A DNA stretch of 64,000 nucleotides from Phormidesmis priestleyi BC1401 (lineage in GTDB: Bacteria; Cyanobacteriota; Cyanobacteriia; Leptolyngbyales; Leptolyngbyaceae). A program made the translations under genes and the position numbers. Position 1 is the first letter of the stretch. Every line of letters starts with the position of its first letter. Below the pieces are notes generated by a model. It saw only the letters and a list, made by a program, of their open reading frames with translations. It made no database searches and was not told the origin of the DNA. Positions 16,752 to 24,942 of this stretch are shown here, one piece after another. The stretch lies in NCBI RefSeq assembly GCF_001650195.1, contig NZ_LXYR01000023.1, forward strand, positions 1-64,000, given 5' to 3'.

Positions 16752-18191
16752 ATGAATCGTCAACTTTCTAAACCCATGAATCGGTGGACTCGATCGAGCT
16801 TCTTAATCGCATTGTCTAGCGTGATGGCATTTCCAGCGATCGCTCAGACTCTGCGAGCGAATCCTGCGGTTTTGCGTCCTGCTGCAAGTCCCATATCGGT
16901 AGACCAAGGCTATCTGCTGGGAGCGGGCGATAAAATCAAGCTCGATATTTTTAGCGTGCCAGAATATAGCGGCGATTATCAGGTGCTTGCCGACGGGACG
17001 CTCAATTTGCCGCTTGCAGGCAGCGTCACCGTGCAGGATCTGAGCCTGAAAGATGCATCGGCAGCAATTTCTAGAAAGTTGAGCGAATGGTTGACGCGCC
17101 CGATCGTCACCGTCAGCCTACTCGCCTCTCGCCCGATTAATGTCGCCGTGTCAGGTGAAGTGACGCGTCCCGGCTCCTACACAACCACGCTGACTGAGGG
17201 AGGCATTCCCACGTTGACCAAAATGCTGCAATTCGCAGGGGGCATCAGCCAATCAGCCGATTTGCAGCGAGTGCAGGTCGTGCGTCGATCGGGCAGAGGC
17301 GGCACCCAAACGCGCACCGTCGATTTACGGCAACTGCTTCGCACCGGAGATATCAGTCAAGATCTCCCCTTGCGCGACGGAGATAGCATTGTTGTCCCCG
17401 CAGCCACCGCTGTGAATGTGGATGATGCAAACCTGATTGCCTCGTCGAGCCTTGCAGTTAGCACCGATCAGCCCTTGAGAATTATTGTGGCAGGTGAGGT
17501 CAATCGTCCCGGACCTCACAGCATTCAAAGTGAAGCGGTTCCTCAAGCCCAAATCGGCGGCACGGCTCCAACCGTGGGGAACAAAGTGCAGGTGCCCACA
17601 GTGACACGAGCATTGCAGATCGCGGGAGGAATCACCCAATCTGCTAACATTCGAGACATTGAAGTGCGACGAAGAACCAACGCTGGGTCAGAGCAGGTGT
17701 TAAAAGTCAACTTGTTTGAACTGCTTCAGGCGGGTGATTCGCGTCAAGATGTGCCGTTGCAGGAGGGCGATCGCGTCATCGTTCCAACCGCCACCACGCT
17801 TTCTCCAGCCGATGCTGCCATTCTTGCTCGCGCCAGTTTCTCACCCGACTCGATCGCGGTGAATGTTGTCGGAGAAGTCGCCAAACCCGGACTCGTGCAG
17901 CTTCCGCCGAACACAACGCTCAATCAGGCACTATTAGCGGCAGGCGGGTTTAATGCTCGTGCGAAAAAGCGGGAGGTGAGCTTCCTGCGTCTCAACCCTA
18001 ATGGGACGGTCGATCGTCGCGATATCGCGATTAACTTTAATCAAGGCATCAACGAGCAGAGCAATCCGCCGCTGCGAAACAACGATACGATCGTCGTGGG
18101 CAAGTCAGGGCTTGCGGGCATTGGAGATACATTAGGAACCATCTTCGCGCCTCTATCAGGCTTCTTAGGAATCTTCAACATTTTCCGTTAG
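16752..18191 (+). CDS. Wza-like polysaccharide export protein (SLBB repeats)
   Basis: This is a 479-residue periplasmic/outer-membrane protein for exopolysaccharide export. A signal peptide (residues 1-32, hydrophobic core FLIALSSVMAF, cleavage near AIAQ) is followed by the Poly_export domain. That domain starts at GYLLGAGDKIKLDIFSVPEY and contains DGTLNLPLAGSVTV. At least three SLBB domains follow, each opening with a 'V.GEV..PG' motif: NVAVSGEVTRPGSY, IIVAGEVNRPGPH and VNVVGEVAKPGLV. The signal at the start is TAGGAGG, seven bases before ATG 16752. No Wzc tyrosine kinase, Wzx or Wzy gene lies in the window, so the rest of the pathway is elsewhere. No lipobox Cys is evident, unlike E. coli Wza. 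Confidence 0.9.
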   Translation: MNRQLSKPMNRWTRSSFLIALSSVMAFPAIAQTLRANPAVLRPAASPISVDQGYLLGAGDKIKLDIFSVPEYSGDYQVLADGTLNLPLAGSVTVQDLSLKDASAAISRKLSEWLTRPIVTVSLLASRPINVAVSGEVTRPGSYTTTLTEGGIPTLTKMLQFAGGISQSADLQRVQVVRRSGRGGTQTRTVDLRQLLRTGDISQDLPLRDGDSIVVPAATAVNVDDANLIASSSLAVSTDQPLRIIVAGEVNRPGPHSIQSEAVPQAQIGGTAPTVGNKVQVPTVTRALQIAGGITQSANIRDIEVRRRTNAGSEQVLKVNLFELLQAGDSRQDVPLQEGDRVIVPTATTLSPADAAILARASFSPDSIAVNVVGEVAKPGLVQLPPNTTLNQALLAAGGFNARAKKREVSFLRLNPNGTVDRRDIAINFNQGINEQSNPPLRNNDTIVVGKSGLAGIGDTLGTIFAPLSGFLGIFNIFR

Positions 18192-18518
18192 TCACTGGCT
18201 CAAATCTTGGATGCATTTAGCGCAGATCTCTTGCTGAATCGGTGATAAGGGGGATGTCTGCGCTACGATCTTTCTAGACACTGAGCCGATCGTTGAGCGC
18301 CCAAACCCTAACATTGATAAACAAAACTTATATCAACCATTTGTCTATTCTGTTAAATCAGTCTTTACGTCCTGACCCTTTTACCCAGTTCCGACTACAC
18401 TCTGTAAAATTGAGGAAACCTCTACTTCACTAGGGAGAGTGGGTACAGTGTGCGGTTTCGCGAGAAACCTGCTTCGCAAACGCATCTTTATAGATGACTA
18501 GCCATCATGGTGAAGTAG
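18192..18518. other. Intergenic leader region of the DnaJ-pentapeptide gene
   Basis: There is no gene here. Two features stand out. A hairpin-forming GGTTTC-GCGA-GAAACC lies near 18454-18469. Two 9-bp inverted arms, CTACTTCAC (about 18422-18430) and GTGAAGTAG (18510-18518), are also present. The second arm ends immediately before ATG 18519 and overlaps the expected ribosome binding position, so pairing of the arms could hide the start. Confidence 0.35.
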
Positions 18519-19475
18519 ATGAGTGAGTTAGACCGTTGCTATGGAATTTTGGGACTCGAACCCGATGCCTCGCTAGAAGACATCAACCAGGCATATAAAG
18601 ATCTGGTGTTTGTCTGGCATCCCGATCGTGTGCCCAAAGACAATCCTCGTTTGCTGCAGAAAGCAGAAGACAAGATTAAAGAAATCAATCACGCACGAGA
18701 CACTTTGCGGACGCATGGGCGCGATCAGAAAGCTCCAAAAGCCCAGCCCGCACAGCCTCAAAAGCAAGCCTCGACCTATTATCAGTCTTACTATTACCGT
18801 CCGCCTCAGCCCAGTTCACAGACTCATCAGAGTGCAAATCATTCTCAAACCAACGGGCATTCCCAAAAAGATCGTGCTCAAACTGGGCATCAGACAACTA
18901 ATAGTGGGCAGAACCACGCGCAGTCAAAAGACCAAAACTACTATACGCAGTCTCACTATCGGGCAGAATATCACCGATCGCCTGACGCTCCGACGCAACA
19001 AGCACACACCCAAAATCATCGCCCTCAGCCGACTCCGCCTGCGAGTTCTTATCCTCACTCGGCTTATTCTCCGCCGCATCAGCGCGCTCATACGCCGCCT
19101 AGACCGCAGACTCCCGATTTAAGCGGAGCCGATTTGAGTGGTCAAAACCTCCAAGAGAAAGATCTATCGGGTCGCAATCTCAGCCACGCAAATTTGAGTA
19201 ATGCCAATCTGAGCGATACGTTTTTGCACAGGATTAACTTAGACGGGGCAAATTTGCACAAAGCAAACCTGTTTAGAGCCAACCTGCTTCAGGCGAGTTT
19301 GAACAAGGCAGATCTGCGGGAAGCAAATCTGATTGGTGCAGATCTAAGTGGTGCAGATCTACGCGGAGCAGATTTGCGTGGGGCGAAGATTGGGTTTGAC
19401 GATCGCATCATGGTCAAACTCACAGGGGCACTGCTAACCGGAGCCATCATGCCTAATGGTCGAGTCCACGAGTAA
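18519..19475 (+). CDS. DnaJ-domain protein with Gln/His-rich linker and pentapeptide repeats
   Basis: This protein has 318 residues in three parts. Residues 1-65 are a J domain, with HPD at 34-36 (VWHPDRVPKD), so it should stimulate an Hsp70 (DnaK) ATPase. Residues 67-200 are a low-complexity, disordered-looking linker rich in Gln, His, Ser, Asn and Pro. Residues from about 203 to 305 form pentapeptide repeats of the A(D/N)LSG type (LSGADLSGQNLQEKDLSG, ADLSGADLRGADLRGA), expected to fold as a right-handed beta helix that presents a client-binding surface. The zinc-finger and C-terminal domains of classical DnaJ are missing. It is monocistronic. The Hsp70 partner and client are unknown. Confidence 0.88.
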   Translation: MSELDRCYGILGLEPDASLEDINQAYKDLVFVWHPDRVPKDNPRLLQKAEDKIKEINHARDTLRTHGRDQKAPKAQPAQPQKQASTYYQSYYYRPPQPSSQTHQSANHSQTNGHSQKDRAQTGHQTTNSGQNHAQSKDQNYYTQSHYRAEYHRSPDAPTQQAHTQNHRPQPTPPASSYPHSAYSPPHQRAHTPPRPQTPDLSGADLSGQNLQEKDLSGRNLSHANLSNANLSDTFLHRINLDGANLHKANLFRANLLQASLNKADLREANLIGADLSGADLRGADLRGAKIGFDDRIMVKLTGALLTGAIMPNGRVHE

Positions 19476-19542
19476 TTTGGATCGTTCTAGACAGACATTA
19501 CTGCTGAATCTTCACCATCATTTTCTGGCAAACACAAGCAAA

Positions 19543-19716
19543 TGCGGCGTTGCTGAATGCAGATATGAGATGCCCTCCTCATGAAGTGGGGCAAGCCCTC
19601 GCCAACCCTTCTCCCCAGGGGAGAAGGGAGCCAGAAATCTTGTTCCCTCTCCTTTTGGGAGAGGGCTAGGGTGAGGGTAAAATCTGTGCTTCATAGCTCA
19701 ATTCAGCAACGCCGCA
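19543..19716. mobile_element. MITE-like element with 16-bp perfect terminal repeats
   Basis: The ends TGCGGCGTTGCTGAAT (19543-19558) and ATTCAGCAACGCCGCA (19701-19716) are exact inverted copies. The interior holds two GC-rich hairpins, CCTTCTCCCCAGGGGAGAAGG and CTCTCCTTTTGGGAGAG, and the CCCTAGCC/GGCTAGGG core also present in the element at 8532-8658. No transposase is encoded, so movement would depend on a transposase elsewhere. It sits directly upstream of a coding relic, which suggests it was involved in that gene's disruption. Confidence 0.7.
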
Positions 19717-19729
19717 AATGCTGCTCTAA

Positions 19730-19846
19730 CTGCCTATCATTGAAGAAAATGCGCGACTTCGAGAAGAGTCACTTCGGCAAAGAGCAGAAGAGGAACACCG
19801 AACACGACGGAAGATCGAGGATGAAGATAATCGCCGTTCCGAATAA
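19730..19846 (+). pseudogene. Tail of a lost coiled-coil protein
   Basis: After an in-frame TAA at 19727-19729, 38 codons run to TAA 19844-19846. They encode a highly charged, heptad-like sequence (IIEENARLREESLRQRAEEE and HRTRRKIEDEDNRRSE). There is no start codon, and the MITE-like element ends 13 bases upstream. It is probably the C-terminus of a gene broken by the element and then eroded. The parent family is not recognised. Confidence 0.35.
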
Positions 19847-19929
19847 GGCAAATCTCTCCTGTGTTGGATAGAAAGTGTCACAATAGGCAAGTTAATTGAA
19901 CTGTTAAAGCTTAGTCAGGAGTTCCGATC

Positions 19930-22485
19930 GTGGAGTCTCGTTATACCCCCGCCGATATTGAACCCAAGTGGCAGCAAGTGTGGATGCAGCAAGGACTGAA
20001 CCAGACTTCAGAAGATAGCAGCAAAGAGAAGTTTTACGCGCTGTCGATGTTTCCCTATCCGTCTGGCGACCTTCATATGGGGCATGTTCGGAACTATACG
20101 ATCGTGGATGTGATTGCCCGACTCAAACGGATGCAGGGCTATCGCGTGTTGAATCCGATGGGTTGGGATGCGTTTGGGTTGCCTGCCGAGAATGCGGCGA
20201 TCGAGCGAAATATTCATCCGGCAAAATGGACTCAACAAAACATTTCTCAGATGCGAGATCAGTTCAATCAATTGGGAATTTCCTTTGATTGGGAGCGAGA
20301 AATTGCAACGTGTTCGCCCGATTATTATCGCTGGACGCAGTGGATTTTTCTGGAATTCTTCAAAGCAGGATTGGCGTATCAGAAAGATGCCACGGTGAAT
20401 TGGGACCCGATCGACCAAACCGTTTTAGCCAACGAGCAAGTCGATGCTGATGGAAAATCTTGGCGATCGGGGGCGATCGTTGAACGCAAACAACTGCGTC
20501 AGTGGTTCTTGAAAATCACCGATTATGCCGAACAGTTATTAACCGATCTCGACCAATTGACGGGATGGCCCGAACGAGTCAAGCTGATGCAGGCTAACTG
20601 GATTGGAAAATCAGTTGGGGCTTATTTAGAGTTTCCGATCGTCGGCATGGCTGAAAACGTTGCCGTGTTTACGACCCGTCCCGATACGGTTTATGGGGTG
20701 ACGTATGTGGTATTGGCTCCCGACCATCCACTCACGCAACGGGTAACAACGCCCGATCGTCAAGCAGCCGTTGACGCATTTGCTCAAGAAGTCTCGACCC
20801 AAACCGAGCTAGAACGAACGGCGGAAGACAAGCCCAAACGAGGCATTCCTACAGGCGGAACGGCGATCAATCCGTTTACGGGCGAAGAGATTCCGATTTG
20901 GATTGCCAACTATGTGCTGGTTGAGTATGGAACAGGCGCGGTGATGGGCGTTCCGGCTCATGACGTGCGAGATTTTGTGTTTGCCCAGCAGAATGAGTTA
21001 GCGATCGTCCCCGTGATCATTCCTGAAGACGGCGATGCGGCGGCTCCTTTGACGGCTGCTTACACCGAGTCAGGGGTGCTGGTCAACTCGGCTGAATTTG
21101 ATGGAATGCCGTCTCCTGCTGCAAAACAGGCAGTGATTCAAAAAGCTGAAAAAGCAGGCTGGGGCAACGCTCGGATTCAATATCGCCTGCGGGATTGGCT
21201 GATTTCGCGACAGCGCTATTGGGGGGCACCGATTCCGATCGTGCATTGCCCCAACTGTGGTGCGGTTGCGGTGCCGGATGCTGAGTTGCCCGTCAAGTTG
21301 CCCGAAGATGTTGAGTTTTCGGGTCGAGGTGCGTCACCGTTGGCGAAGTTAGACGCTTGGGTAAATGTGCTGTGTCCGACCTGCGGAACCCCAGCAAAAC
21401 GAGAAACCGACACGATGGATACCTTTATGGATTCGTCGTGGTACTTCTTGCGCTACCCCGATGCTAAAAATGATCACGCAGCATTCGATCGCACGAAGAT
21501 CAATGATTGGATGCCCGTCGATCAATACGTTGGTGGAATTGAACACGCGATCTTGCATTTACTGTATTCGCGGTTTTTTACAAAAGTGTTGCGTGATCGC
21601 AATTTACTGAATGTCAGTGAACCTTTCCAACGGTTGTTAACTCAGGGCATGGTGCAGGGCAAAACCTATAAAAATTCGCGCACCGGAAAGTATGTGATTG
21701 CGACCCAAATTAAGGATCTGACGACTCCGATCGATCCAGAAACGGGCGACCAACTAGAAGTCGTCTACGAGAAAATGTCGAAATCTAAATACAACGGCGT
21801 GGCTCCGGGAGACGTGATCAAAAAATATGGGGCTGACACCGCTCGAATGTTCATTTTGTTTAAAGCGCCGCCCGAAAAAGATCTGGAGTGGGAAGACGCA
21901 GACGTTGAAGGACAGTTTAGATTCTTAAATCGAGTCTGGCGTTTGGTCACCGAATTTGCTCCAGGATCAGGAGCGAGAAGCCAGGGTTCATTGAGTAAGC
22001 CTGAGAAAGAACTGCGGCGATCGATTCACATTGCAATTAAAGAAGTCACCGAAGATTTACAGGGTGATTATCAGTTCAACACCGCCGTTTCAGAAATGAT
22101 GAAGCTGAGTAACGCACTGAGCGATGCAACGCTAAAAGATTCTCCGGTGTATGCCGAAGGAATCGAGACGCTGCTGCGGCTGCTGGCTCCGTTTGCACCT
22201 CACATTGCTGAAGAGTTGTGGCATCAGTTAGGGCACACCGATTCGATTCATACGCAGCCGTTTCCGATTCTCGACTCGTCGGCTTTGGTGGCAGATGAGA
22301 TGACGATCGTGATTCAAGTCATGGGCAAAACGAGAGGGACGATTCAAGTTCCGGCTCAGGCAGATAAAGACGCGATCGAGCAAGCAGCCCGCAATTCAGA
22401 CGCGGCTCGTCGGCACATTGACGGCAAAGCGATTAAAAAGGTGATCGTCGTGCCTGGAAAACTGGTGAACTTCGTCGTCGGTTAG
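19930..22485 (+). CDS. leuS: Leucyl-tRNA synthetase
   Basis: LeuRS is a class I aminoacyl-tRNA synthetase that charges tRNA-Leu. The 851 residues include the HIGH motif as HMGH ([16 protein letters not shown], near residue 50) and the CP1 editing domain, with [20 protein letters not shown] and the catalytic-site Asp segment [17 protein letters not shown] is present as [11 protein letters not shown] near 620, and the anticodon-binding and C-terminal domains follow. The start is GTG 19930, preceded by CAGGAG. It is preceded by the relic region and followed by 136 bp of regulatory DNA before cpdA. Confidence 0.98.
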   Translation: MESRYTPADIEPKWQQVWMQQGLNQTSEDSSKEKFYALSMFPYPSGDLHMGHVRNYTIVDVIARLKRMQGYRVLNPMGWDAFGLPAENAAIERNIHPAKWTQQNISQMRDQFNQLGISFDWEREIATCSPDYYRWTQWIFLEFFKAGLAYQKDATVNWDPIDQTVLANEQVDADGKSWRSGAIVERKQLRQWFLKITDYAEQLLTDLDQLTGWPERVKLMQANWIGKSVGAYLEFPIVGMAENVAVFTTRPDTVYGVTYVVLAPDHPLTQRVTTPDRQAAVDAFAQEVSTQTELERTAEDKPKRGIPTGGTAINPFTGEEIPIWIANYVLVEYGTGAVMGVPAHDVRDFVFAQQNELAIVPVIIPEDGDAAAPLTAAYTESGVLVNSAEFDGMPSPAAKQAVIQKAEKAGWGNARIQYRLRDWLISRQRYWGAPIPIVHCPNCGAVAVPDAELPVKLPEDVEFSGRGASPLAKLDAWVNVLCPTCGTPAKRETDTMDTFMDSSWYFLRYPDAKNDHAAFDRTKINDWMPVDQYVGGIEHAILHLLYSRFFTKVLRDRNLLNVSEPFQRLLTQGMVQGKTYKNSRTGKYVIATQIKDLTTPIDPETGDQLEVVYEKMSKSKYNGVAPGDVIKKYGADTARMFILFKAPPEKDLEWEDADVEGQFRFLNRVWRLVTEFAPGSGARSQGSLSKPEKELRRSIHIAIKEVTEDLQGDYQFNTAVSEMMKLSNALSDATLKDSPVYAEGIETLLRLLAPFAPHIAEELWHQLGHTDSIHTQPFPILDSSALVADEMTIVIQVMGKTRGTIQVPAQADKDAIEQAARNSDAARRHIDGKAIKKVIVVPGKLVNFVVG

Positions 22486-22498
22486 CCCACGTTCAAAA

Positions 22499-22512
22499 GT
22501 GATTTAAATCAC
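22499..22512. promoter_or_regulatory. CRP/SyCRP1-type palindrome upstream of cpdA
   Basis: GTGATTTAAATCAC is a perfect 14-bp palindrome of the form GTGA-N6-TCAC, the conserved core recognised by cAMP receptor proteins, including cyanobacterial SyCRP1. It lies 14 bases after the leuS stop and about 110 bp before the cpdA start. The flanking bases (AA-left, GA-right) do not extend the wider TGTGA...TCACA symmetry. Binding is an inference from the consensus and from the function of the downstream gene. Confidence 0.5.
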
Positions 22513-22563
22513 GAAAATAGTCGAGACGGATCGCACAGTTTGAATCGTTCCGGTAGTACCCTT

Positions 22564-22599
22564 TAGGGTGAGAGATTGATTACCTGCTCTCTTACCCTA
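22564..22599 (+). promoter_or_regulatory. Hairpin in the cpdA leader
   Basis: TAGGGTGAGAG (22564-22574) pairs with CTCTCTTACCCTA (22587-22599), giving an 11-bp stem with one bulged T and a 12-base loop. It ends 22 bases before the cpdA ATG. No T-run follows it, so it may be either the leuS 3' end or a structured 5' leader. Confidence 0.35.
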
Positions 22600-22621
22600 T
22601 TGATGACGCTCGGCAGCAGCT

Positions 22622-23422
22622 ATGATTCAAGTCTCCCCGTTACTCGTTGCTCAGGTTACTGATATTCATCTGTTTGCCGATTCCTACCAAGAATTGTTGG
22701 GGATGCCAACAACAGATTCTTTTCAGGCGTTGCTTGAGCAATTGGCTCGACTCTCTCCTCAACCTGATCTGGTGCTGTTGACTGGGGATCTGTCTCAAGA
22801 CGGCACCCCAAAATCCTATCGTCGTTTGCAAGAGATGCTTGCTCCACTAGGCATTCCAGTTTGTTGGCTACCGGGCAATCACGATGCTAACCGAGACGAG
22901 ATGGAGCGATCGCTGACTCACCCACTTTTCTCTTCAGATCAATCCTTTCAGTCGGGAGGGTGGCGATTTGTGTTGCTTGATTCTCAAGAATCGGGCTGTG
23001 TGCATGGATCGCTTTCGGCAAGCAGTTTGACTGAATTAGATCGAGAACTCACTCAATATTCACAGCAGCCGACGATCGTTGCGCTACATCATCCTCCCTT
23101 TCAGATGCACTCCGATTGGCTAGATACGAGCATTTTGCAAAACCCTGAAGAATTATTTGCGGTGCTCGATCGTCATGCTCAAATCAAGCTGGTTTTGTTT
23201 GGTCACGTTCATCAAGAGGTGGAGCGCCAAAGACGCGACGTGACTTATTTAGGAACGCCTTCAACGTGCATTCAGTTTGAGCCGAGAAGCTGCACGTTCT
23301 CGATCGACTCCCAAAAGCCTGGGTTCCGGCTCCTCAATCTCTATCCCAACGGCGTTTGGACTACTCAAGTCAAACGAATCTCTTATTCTCATCAGCTTGA
23401 TTTGGCGGCGGCTGGCTATTAG
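22622..23422 (+). CDS. cpdA: CpdA-type 3',5'-cyclic AMP phosphodiesterase
   Basis: This is a calcineurin-like metallophosphoesterase of 266 residues, most similar in layout to class III cyclic-nucleotide phosphodiesterases (CpdA/Icc). The dinuclear metal site is complete: TDIHLF (Asp-x-His), TGDLSQDG, LPGNHDANRDE, ALHHPPF and FGHVHQE. The insertion LGTPSTCIQFEP after the GHxH motif is also typical of CpdA. It hydrolyses cAMP in the cytosol and so lowers CRP activity; activity on other substrates cannot be excluded. Its promoter region holds a CRP-type palindrome and a leader hairpin. It converges with the 2Fe-2S gene, and the two stop codons overlap by four bases. Confidence 0.85.
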   Translation: MIQVSPLLVAQVTDIHLFADSYQELLGMPTTDSFQALLEQLARLSPQPDLVLLTGDLSQDGTPKSYRRLQEMLAPLGIPVCWLPGNHDANRDEMERSLTHPLFSSDQSFQSGGWRFVLLDSQESGCVHGSLSASSLTELDRELTQYSQQPTIVALHHPPFQMHSDWLDTSILQNPEELFAVLDRHAQIKLVLFGHVHQEVERQRRDVTYLGTPSTCIQFEPRSCTFSIDSQKPGFRLLNLYPNGVWTTQVKRISYSHQLDLAAAGY

Positions 23423-23700
23423 TGAAATCGAGGATGCAACAGAGCTTTCACGGGTTCACCTTGTTTGAGGTGTTGCTCGACAATCGCCTCGACATTTTCA
23501 GGTTTGACTCGACAATACCAAATCTCATCGGGCAAAACTCGCACGGTTGCCCCCATATTGCACTGTCCTTGACATTCACTGCCCACGATCGTCACGCTAG
23601 GAAGTGGATGCGCCAAAAATTGAGCCAGCACCTCGGCTGACCCACGTGCGAGGCAGCTTTGATACTGGCAAACTAAAACCTCTGTGGGGCTATTTTCCAA
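23419..23700 (-). CDS. Thioredoxin-like [2Fe-2S] ferredoxin-domain protein
   Basis: This is a small protein of about 93 residues with the shethna-type/thioredoxin-like ferredoxin pattern. Cys ligands lie in LVCQYQSCLARGS and then in SECQGQCNMG, which would hold one [2Fe-2S] cluster. The C-terminus is VKPENVEAIVEQHL. The frame is open further upstream to an ATG at 23763, but that would overlap the CobW gene by 74 bp. TTG 23700 gives an 11-bp overlap and places the family core at the right distance, so I chose it with reservations. Overlap with cobW implies translational coupling and a role alongside the metallochaperone. The substrate is unknown. Confidence 0.75.
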   Translation of the reverse strand: MENSPTEVLVCQYQSCLARGSAEVLAQFLAHPLPSVTIVGSECQGQCNMGATVRVLPDEIWYCRVKPENVEAIVEQHLKQGEPVKALLHPRFH

Positions 23701-24793
23701 ATCCTTTGCCGCGACTGACCGAAGGGACGGTGAGACAGTTTTCGACCTGCGATCGCAGCGCATCGTGATCTAAACCCTGCCCAATTAGAACCAGTTGATT
23801 TTTGGGCGTGCCCACCCACTGATCGTCATCGAGTGAGAACCGTTTGCCACTGAGATGAAAAATATGCCGCTTCGGGCTTTCATCAAACCAGAGAATGCCT
23901 TTGGCACGAAACACATTCGTCGGTATCTGGTTGTCTAAAAAGTGTTGAAACTTACGAATGTTAAACGGACGATCGCTCTCAAACGAGACGGATGTAAAGC
24001 CATCATTCTCTAAGTGATTGGAGTGATGATGGTGTTCATGATCGTGATCGCATTTGCCGTGATCGTGATCGCAAGCCGCATGGTCTTCGTGAGCGTCATG
24101 GTCATGATGATCAGGTTCCTTCGCCTCTTCGGCAAAGTATTTGTCAGACTCAAACAATCCCACGCTGAGAAGGGCTGCAAGCGGTGCCTGACCTTTCACG
24201 GTTCGCAAAATTCGTGCCCCTTCTTTGATGTCTCGAATCCGCACTTCGAGCGCATCAAGATTCGCTTCATCGACCAAATCGGCTTTATTGAGGAGAATAA
24301 TATCTCCGTAGGCAATTTGACTATAAGCCGCTTCGCTGTTAAACAAATCGAGACTGAAGTTTTCAGAATCCACGACGGTAATGATCGAGTCGAGTCGAGT
24401 CATGTCGCGCAGTTCTGTGCCCAAAAACGTCATCGCAACGGGCAGCGGATCGGCGAGTCCAGTCGTTTCGACGACGAGATAATCGATCGAGTCTTTCCGC
24501 TCTAACACTTTATAAACGGCTTCTACCAAGTCATTATTGATGGTGCAGCAAATACAGCCGTTGCTGAGTTCGACCATGTTATCGTCGTCAGTTTTGATAA
24601 TGAGTTCGTTATCGATGCCAATTTCGCCAAACTCATTCACCAACACGGCAGTCTTCACCCCCTGCTGATTGGTCAAAATGTGGTTTAAGAGCGTGGTTTT
24701 GCCGCTGCCCAAAAAGCCTGTAATGATGGTAACGGGAAGCCCATGTTTAGGGACATCCATTGCTGGTGCGGAAGAGGTGGCTGCTGTTTGCAT
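23690..24793 (-). CDS. CobW/P47K-family GTPase metallochaperone with His-rich loop
   Basis: This is a G3E GTPase of 367 residues. The Walker A motif is GFLGSGKT (26-33), the metal-binding CxCC motif is Cys80-x-Cys82-Cys83 (NGCICC), Walker B includes VVETTGLADP, and the base-recognition motif is NKAD (169-172). Between about 227 and 260 there is a His/Asp-rich loop (DHHDHDAHEDH... DHEHHHHSNH) suited to Zn, Co or Ni binding. The CobW C-terminal domain follows, with FNIRKFQHFLDNQIPTNVFR. In cyanobacteria such proteins deliver zinc or cobalt to client metalloproteins; the metal here cannot be decided. It overlaps the 2Fe-2S gene and is divergent from cysS. No Zur box was identified upstream. Confidence 0.92.
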   Translation of the reverse strand: MQTAATSSAPAMDVPKHGLPVTIITGFLGSGKTTLLNHILTNQQGVKTAVLVNEFGEIGIDNELIIKTDDDNMVELSNGCICCTINNDLVEAVYKVLERKDSIDYLVVETTGLADPLPVAMTFLGTELRDMTRLDSIITVVDSENFSLDLFNSEAAYSQIAYGDIILLNKADLVDEANLDALEVRIRDIKEGARILRTVKGQAPLAALLSVGLFESDKYFAEEAKEPDHHDHDAHEDHAACDHDHGKCDHDHEHHHHSNHLENDGFTSVSFESDRPFNIRKFQHFLDNQIPTNVFRAKGILWFDESPKRHIFHLSGKRFSLDDDQWVGTPKNQLVLIGQGLDHDALRSQVENCLTVPSVSRGKGFGK

Positions 24794-24942
24794 AACGCGT
24801 TTGCTAGAAACATCAAAATATGGTGACCGTCAGGAGTCAGATGATTTCTGATCAAATTCCCGATCGCCCTTTCCAATTATCGCTGATCTACGATTGTATG
24901 ATGAGCACTCAGAGATAATCGACTGTTTCATCCCTAATTCCC

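Larger units (their letters stand above)
19476..19929. other. Gene-free stretch with repeat element and coding relic
   Basis: This 454-bp gap between the DnaJ-pentapeptide gene and leuS holds a MITE-like element (19543-19716) followed by the tail of a lost coiled-coil protein (19730-19846). A reading frame of 96 codons across the element (19581-19871) is not a gene. Nothing recognisable lies between 19476 and 19542, or in the last 80 bases apart from the leuS ribosome binding site. Confidence 0.5.

Noticed and set aside
18610-19122. 170-codon plus-strand frame inside the DnaJ-pentapeptide gene
   Set aside because: It is an alternative frame over the low-complexity linker; the product is Ile/Thr/Arg-rich with no family features.
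19581-19871. 96-codon plus-strand frame across the second repeat element
   Set aside because: It reads through the hairpins of a non-coding MITE-like element and then an out-of-frame part of the coiled-coil relic.
24014-24505. 163-codon plus-strand frame opposite the CobW gene
   Set aside because: It mirrors the His/Asp-rich and GTPase-coding stretch of cobW, and its Met/Val-rich composition is the complement of those codons.
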